Part shown: piece after piece, positions 58,461 to 64,000 of the stretch
Layout of the letters: the number at the start of each line of letters is the position of its first letter
Numbering within the stretch: the first letter of the stretch is position 1
NCBI GenBank assembly: GCA_949152475.1
Contig: OX424568.1
Location: 21,303,667 to 21,367,666, forward strand
Source: Terebella lapidaria
Taxonomy: Eukaryota; Annelida; Polychaeta; Terebellida; Terebellidae
Direction: 5' to 3'
DNA length: 64,000 nucleotides
Program-made: the position numbers and the translations under genes
The notes under the pieces: model-generated
The model's input: the letters and a program-made list of their open reading frames with translations, nothing else
What the model was told of the DNA's origin: nothing
The model's database searches: none

Positions 58461-59395
58461 TACACGTGTGGAGGGTATCAAGGGATCCTTCCAGGAGGCA
58501 GGTTTTTCTAGACGGGTGTCTCAATATCTCACAAAGAAAAATCGAAAATCTTCCTCTGCTACGTACGAGGCTAAGTGGAGAGTCTTCGTACGTTGGTGTA
58601 ACGGAACGTGTGTGGATCCACTCTCTGCCCCTATAGGCACTGTGCTAGATTTCCTGTGCTATCTCTTTGATAGGCTCAATCTGAAACCTTCAACAATTGA
58701 GGGATATTGGTCTATGTTGGGACCTGTATTTCGTGCGAGGGGGATTGATTCGTCTAATAATCAAACCCTCTCAGACCTCTTGGCGTCCTTCAGGGCGCAA
58801 CGTCCCCGGGGAGTACCGTCTCTGCCGGATTGGGACATGGCTTTTGTGTTGTATTGCCTCACAAAAGCCCCGTGGGAGCCGTTGCAAGGTGGCATATTTG
58901 AACGATGGTTCAGTTTCTCTCTACCCAGTCCATGATTTTATGCCTAAAACACGTGCTGCGGTAGAGGGCGGGAAGGCTTTTAGTCCGATTGTGCTGCCGT
59001 CTATCATCGGTCACGTCGGACGGAATGAGCCGGATGCTCTATTATTTCCAGCGCGGGCACTCAGAATTTACATCGATCGCACAAAAACGATTAGGAAAGA
59101 CAGGAAGCGATTGTTCATTTCCTATCAGCCTAACAGGGCTACGGATATTTCACCAGTTACACTATCCCCATGGGTGAAGATACTAGTGCGAACTATCTAT
59201 ACGGAGTCAGGTGCTGACGATCGTTGCACCTACAAAATATCGTCACACCAAGTCCGACACATCTCGATGTCTCTGGCATCCCGATCGAATATTCCATTAG
59301 AATATATCGTAAGGGCCGGAATGTGGATTGACTAATTCCACGACATTCATCGGGTTTTACCTGTCCAACGCTGCCGAGCTCCAGTCCTAAGCCGC
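58455..59395 (+). pseudogene. DIRS-like tyrosine recombinase, disabled
   Basis: The N-terminal SAM-like domain reads SRRVSQYLTKKNRKSSSATY, then WRVFVRWC and LDFLCYLFDRLNLKPSTIEG (58510-58710, one frame). After KAPWEPLQ at about 58890 the frame shifts and resumes at VAYLNDGSVSLYPVHDF, which in relatives lies well downstream of the ARRxSEL-type arginine block. That catalytic block is therefore deleted. The C-terminal catalytic box SSHQVRHIS (59240-59266) and AGMW (59320-59331) remain. A further shift just after it puts the segment with the presumed nucleophile Tyr (GFYL) out of frame. The element cannot encode an active recombinase. Confidence 0.8.
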
Positions 59396-59469
59396 TAGAT
59401 TTAGGCTAGGGCCGCTGCTCAAAGTCTTGTTTGACCAGCTGGACAGGTCTACCCTTCTGCCACAAAATT

Positions 59470-59610
59470 AAGGTCTTATCTAAGGGGATGTCTTATTAGA
59501 GGGGTTCATTTACATGTTAAAGTCATTCTAGCGCCACAAGAAAAAGTCTTTACAGAGGGGGGGAAGTCTTTCTTGAGGGGGGTCTTATCTGAGGGGGACC
59601 ACTGTATTGC
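59470..59610. repeat. Irregular GTCTTAT/GAGGGG short-repeat tract
   Basis: Phrases of the form GTCTTATCTAAGGGG, GTCTTATTAGAGGGG, GTCTTTCTTGAGGGG and GTCTTATCTGAGGGG recur at variable spacing. It is a degenerate low-copy repeat of unknown origin immediately 3' of the DIRS-like element. Confidence 0.65.
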
Positions 59611-59716
59611 ACACGAGTGTTTTAGTCTTTGTTTGTTGGGCTCAAGTAGAGCGCCAACTTTCCACCATTGGGGGAAATTTTATTGTGCACTTTTTCGTCG
59701 AGTGAACGCCGAATGC

Positions 59717-59743
59717 AGGATAGGATAGGATAGGATAGGATAG
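59717..59743. repeat. (AGGAT)n microsatellite
   Basis: Five perfect AGGAT units. Confidence 0.9.
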
Positions 59744-60151
59744 CAATTTATTCAATTTTCACACGTTATATACAAAGGATGGAATGGCGAAAACTAATAT
59801 TTGTGATGAAAATTGAGGGACCAAATTAGCTAAAAGCTGTCTTCCATTTGGCCCAAAATGAAATAAAATTAAACTCACTATTGATATTATTTACACGAAT
59901 GACAATATTATACATACATCTATATATGTATGGAAATACAATTTTCTACTTTTAATAGTTAGGGACATATATTTTTACATATCAGGTATGTATGCATTAT
60001 TATTATTAAGCATATTACTGGATTTGGTTAATTTGCTTGAACCTTGACTGATCGTCTGTTTCATGACACTCTAGCACAGAATGCTCCACCGCCTCTCCTT
60101 CAATTCTAAGGAGCATGTGGTAGTTTAGATTGGTGATGCATGAAATAAACT

Positions 60152-60465
60152 TCCCAAATTTTAATTGTAAATTTGCCGTTTATTGTTATACTCACCTCTA
60201 AACTACTACAGTAAAGGCCCTCCCAGCCTCCCCACCATTTCTTGTGCTAGTGGCTTCCTTTTGTGAGAGACAGAAAAGTGAAGTTGCTGCGCATGCGCAC
60301 GGTGGTTTTGGCGGGAAAAGGAGCGCGGTCATGAGGCAGACGATTATGCCTAGTTCAATCACGCGAATTTCTTATCCAAAACGATCCGCAGGATCGAAAA
60401 GGAGCATGTAGTAGTTTAGAGGCGAGTATAACAATAAACGGCAAATTTACAATTAAAATTTGGGA
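60152..60465. repeat. 59-bp inverted repeat (58/59 identical) around a promoter-like core
   Basis: The arm at 60152-60210 starts TCCCAAATTTTAATTGTAAA. The arm at 60407-60465 is its reverse complement with a single difference. The 196-bp spacer is CpG-rich, with an NRF1 palindrome and an E2F site. A third, diverged half copy (GAGCATGTGGTAGTTTAGAT) lies just left at about 60112-60131. Confidence 0.9.
60288..60318. promoter_or_regulatory. Adjacent NRF1 and E2F consensus sites
   Basis: TGCGCATGCGCA (60288-60299) is the full NRF1 palindrome, and TTTGGCGGGAAA (60307-60318) is a full E2F consensus, 7 bp apart. This pairing is typical of cell-cycle and replication gene promoters. The nearest gene, POLD3, ends 613 bp to the right with its 3' end facing this site, so the target is unclear. 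Confidence 0.55.
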
Positions 60466-60930
60466 AATTTGGTGGAAAATTGCCGTTTGTCTCCGAGGTG
60501 AAGTATGCCGAGTTATAGAACGATACCATAGCAAAGATATCGTCAAAAACCGGTGTAAACAAGTTTCAGAGTATAAGAATAGTCAGGCTTCCTGAATTTG
60601 AACACTATGTACTTCTAAATTCACTGCAATCCTATTTGTGAATTGTTTAATACACTTACATTATTTTTGCAATTTCAAATTGGCAAATACTTTTAGCTAT
60701 CATCCATGTGTTGTGGTTTGATTTCATACAGGAGAAATCATGAGAAATATCATGGTATTAAATATTTTCTCTACACCATGGATATACATGTACACATATT
60801 TTCATGGATAATACTTTATTCGATAGTTTTTTTTCCCTGTATTTCTGTCATATCGATACACGAGAAAACATCTTAAACATAGAACAGACACACATAATCT
60901 CAGTCACACACATTATGGGAAAAAATATCT

Positions 60931-63423
60931 TTATTTTTTCTTGAAAAAGTTCATTAGTGATGTCTGTTTCCCAGAGTTTTTAGCATTTGGTGACACTTTC
61001 TTGGCCGGCTCCGGTTTCTGTAAAAAAAAGCAACACATAAAATAAAATTTCCTATAACAATTGCATTCAAACAGCGACAAGAATTTAACAAAAATGTTTG
61101 TTTATTACCTTGGCTTTGCCTGTTGATGAGGATGTCTTGTTCTCAATGTTTTTAGATGGTGATGGTTTTGTTGGTGGAGGAGCATCGATCCATTCGTCCT
61201 CGTAAACCTTCTCGGTCACTGAAATGATCCAAAACGCAAAGTTGGCCAAAATTGGTGTGTATATGGTTAATAGTACATAGGGAAGTGTCAAATTGAATAG
61301 GACTTCTATCACAGTATATATATCAACTGGAAATCAACTGGAAGCTTTAAGAACCATTTAGAAGCATTCACACACACAAAAAGCAAACAATTTTTCATCA
61401 AGTGAAATATTTACATATTCACCATGTTTACAATTGGAGAAAATATTAGAGCATAATATATTTTGCCTGGCTTTGCTCACATTGCTTTTCTTCGGCTAAC
61501 ACTCCCAGTCCAACGACTGGAAGTCCTGGCTCTTACTATGTGTATATATGCACCTAATCGCAAAGAAGATCATCCAATACTCAAAAACTCACCGATGAAT
61601 CCTTCATCATTCATATGCGTCTTGTCAACCAGTTTGCGTTTTTTAATCTTGCCGCACATGTCGTTGTCAGGGGCAACAGCTCGCTTGGTTGGACTGGGGG
61701 TTGGAGAGGGTTGGGGTGGGGGACTATCGTCCTGTGGGGGGTCAGGTTCAGGGGTGTCAGGGCATAGGATAGGCTCCTCCACAACCATTTCTGAGGGTTG
61801 TTGGGGGGAGGGGAGTGGATGAGGTATGAATTTTATTAATAATGCAGAACTTCATCAAAATCATTTCAAGGAATTTCGTTGTTAGAAATAACGTTATCTC
61901 ATAATGAAAAGCTGTGTGTGTGTAATTTATATTTACCGCCTTCATCTTCACTGCTGCTCTCCACTTGGACTTTGATTCGTTTATGTTTTTTACTCTTCGG
62001 ATCTGAAAGTCGAATTAAATATCTATTCTGTAGTCATGTCTACTATACATGTACATATGAACTTGATATAAAGCAAAATTCGATCAAATGAATTCTGATT
62101 CCAACAATCGCTGATGCTTTAGATTCGACACAAACCTCCATCATCCAGTCTGCCCTTGTGTTTGATTCTGTGAAAGTAGTGAAAAAAGTTCATCTTTGAA
62201 TTTTTATGTCATTTTGATGGAAGATTCTACCAGATTCTACATTTCAGTACATACAAATATCTGTTGAAATGTTATACCCTCGCTTTGTGTCAACAGGCGA
62301 AGATTTCTTGGGACTTTCTTTTTCTGGACTCTCCTTGGGGGTGGGTTTTTCCACAGCCATAGTCTCTTCTTCCTCTACTTTCACTTTCGGTTTGTTCCCT
62401 GCATAGTAAAGTCAAATGCCACTTGAAATGTTACTATATAGCAGATATCAGCATATTTTGATGACAGTTATATGTATCAATTTCAGTCTAGTTGTTGCAC
62501 AGTACACAACAATATTGATCAAGAACCTTGTTTTCCAAAGAATGAAGCCATTCCTCCAGCTTTTGGTTTTTCTTTTGGTTTCTCCTGCAAAAAAAATTTC
62601 CAAGAACATATTGTGAACATTCTAAATGTTCCAATTATTGGTTCATTGTGTTATACACACAAAATTTTGAGACAACACTTGGCAATTTCATGGAAGTTTA
62701 CTTTTTGAGTCTCCAGTATTTCAACTATTCTCTTCAACAGAACTCATGAATTTCAGTTCCAACCTGTGCGGCTGATTTGGCGTCTTGCTGGGCTGGTTTA
62801 CTTTCTTTCGGACTTGAATCACTCTTCGCTTTAGACTTTGATGCGGCTTGAGAGAACATTCCAGCGATTCCAGTAGTTTTCTTAGCTGTACTAGAGTCTG
62901 CCTTTGACTTAGATGCGCTAGTTCTTGCTGGTGCCTGCTAGAAAATTTCCGGTAAAACTTGAGTATTATGCTGTTTTAACCCCTTATCTGTCATATCTGT
63001 CACAAACTATTATCATTGCTCTGTATTAATTTTGATTTGCCCTCCATTTCATCTGGGATGAATTGTCTGAATATTGTCTTGTTACAGATATTCTCACATT
63101 AGTATATTTATTTTCAAAAAAAAAAATCTATTATCTTTCAGACTGATTATTAAATATCTATACCTGAGTGGAGCTGCCCCGAGCCTGCTCAAACTGAATC
63201 ATTTCGTCGTTAGTTCTGGCCACAGCAGTAGAACACTGGATTGCGCTGTGTCTGAAAATAACTCATAAATACATGCATCACCAAACAAGAGCCTATAATT
63301 TCAAAATTTTGTACAATTTTAAGACCTTATATAAGTATAATTGTTCAACATAACTTACTCATTTGAGTTGTGTAGGTGCTGTTTTAACAGCTCATAATCT
63401 GCCATGTACAGCACATTTGTGTC
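60931..63423 (-). CDS. POLD3: DNA polymerase delta subunit 3 (p66/POLD3), 3' ten exons, 5' end beyond the window
   Basis: Exons (complement): 63359-63423, 63164-63251, 62764-62937, 62527-62584, 62278-62398, 62136-62167, 61937-62002, 61593-61790, 61109-61218, 60931-61017. Phases agree, giving 332 residues. The first visible exons match the end of the winged-helix region that binds POLD2 (YELLKQHLHNSNEHSAIQC). Then follow GIAGMFSQAASKSKAK and GGMASFFGK, two short motifs also found in vertebrate p66, then a K/E/S/P-rich disordered tail with SSSEDEG and VTEKVYEDEW. The final exon ends with a PCNA-interacting PIP box, QTSLMNFFKKK-stop, as in human POLD3 (Q-x-x-I/L-x-x-F-F). Role: accessory subunit of DNA polymerase delta and zeta, tethering them to PCNA. 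The N-terminal exons should lie to the right of 64000. Confidence 0.92.
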
Positions 63424-64000
63424 CTGAAACAAATATTTGTAATGTCAAAATGTTGTTGATGAAATCATGTGTTGTACATGTAACTTCACAATTGAATTTT
63501 GGTATACATTTTATTTCAATTTCTCATTCAATACCGGTAAATTTTATTCCAAATTTCGATCTCCATTGAATTAGGTAATGGCTGAATTGATGATTTGCTT
63601 ATTGGAAGCTTTTCTAAAATGATCACAGATTAATGTTCATCATTCTAAACCAACAAAAACTAGACATAAAAGCCTATAGGCTTTGTGGCATCCCCCAATT
63701 TTTCTGTTCTTTTCTAATGGTGAAACTTGACTGTTATTATAATACATATACCAGGATTATTGAACACAGGTGGGAGTGAGAGTTCAAATTATAGCAGTTG
63801 CTCACTAGACAAATGTCCATCAGATATTTGTTTTAATCTCAATAGGTATTAAATGTACAGACATGACAGACATTCATAATACAAGCAAAAAGGAAATTAT
63901 TCTGGGTTCTGGCTAAGTAAAACAATGATAATTTGGTCACTGCATGTGAAATACAGCTAGAAAACAAAACAATGCATGTAGTTTCATCCAGATAAACACA
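63424..64000. other. POLD3 intron, no exon seen
   Basis: No segment matches the preceding part of the p66 winged-helix domain. The sequence is AT-rich non-coding. Confidence 0.5.

Larger units (their letters stand above)
54720..59400 (+). mobile_element. Decayed DIRS-like (tyrosine recombinase) retrotransposon
   Basis: The order gag with Cys-rich start, RT, RNase H remnant and tyrosine recombinase, with no retroviral integrase or protease, is that of DIRS-type elements. Its codon use and GC content (well above 50 %) contrast with the AT-rich flanks. It abuts the satellite-element cluster on the left. I could not identify the inverted terminal repeats or the internal complementary region. Three gene segments are listed separately. 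All are disabled. Confidence 0.85.

Noticed and set aside
57664-58935. 423-codon open frame as one protein
   Set aside because: Its first ~250 codons overlap the RT/RNase H frame and are a shadow of it. Only the part from about 58455 resembles the recombinase.
61463-61822. 119-codon plus-strand frame opposite POLD3
   Set aside because: It is antisense to the proline-rich POLD3 exon 61593-61790, which is supported by phase and homology.

Overview
This is nuclear DNA of an intron-rich animal, most likely a marine invertebrate bilaterian. Four genes can be rebuilt exon by exon with GT/AG junctions and consistent phases, and each ends up close to the length and motif order of its vertebrate ortholog: AGFG (Arf-GAP with FG repeats), PDCD10/CCM3, EMSY, and the 3' ten exons of POLD3. 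A fifth locus shows only the C-terminal bromodomain exons of a protein I could not name. The phylum cannot be settled from the sequence alone. No tRNA, rRNA, operon or CRISPR array was found.

Layout. 1-13.1 kb is a gene-poor graveyard of mobile elements: a Ty3/gypsy-like RT remnant, two halves of a non-LTR retrotransposon (endonuclease part near 6.1-6.9 kb, RT part near 10.5-11.5 kb), several small inverted-repeat elements and a ~186-bp tandem array. 13.2-17.8 kb is AGFG (+). 19.7-21.6 kb is PDCD10 (-). 25.3-26.2 kb is the bromodomain gene end (-), with 26.4-31.2 kb of satellite-like arrays lying upstream of it. 32.2-43.9 kb is EMSY (-), 20 coding exons, whose largest intron holds a 4.0-kb element packed with about 26 copies of a 133-134-bp monomer. 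44-50.5 kb holds MITEs and a ~3.9-kb foldback element. 51.2-54.2 kb has further copies of the EMSY-intron element in opposite orientations. 54.7-59.4 kb is a decayed DIRS-like tyrosine-recombinase retrotransposon. 60.9-63.4 kb is POLD3 (-), running off the right edge.

The genes do not form one pathway. AGFG acts in clathrin/Arf6 vesicle traffic, PDCD10 in STRIPAK/GCKIII kinase signalling, EMSY in KDM5/SIN3-linked chromatin repression, and POLD3 in DNA polymerase delta. EMSY and POLD3 are both on human 11q13, so their closeness here may be an ancient linkage.

The most notable signal is the satellite in the EMSY intron. Nearly every monomer carries a consensus nuclear-receptor DR1 site (AGGTCAAAGGTCA) flanked by ERR/SF-1-type extended half-sites on both strands, so the intron holds roughly a hundred AGGTCA-type half-sites. 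The satellite is bounded by hairpin termini and recurs at 51-54 kb, so it appears to be mobile.
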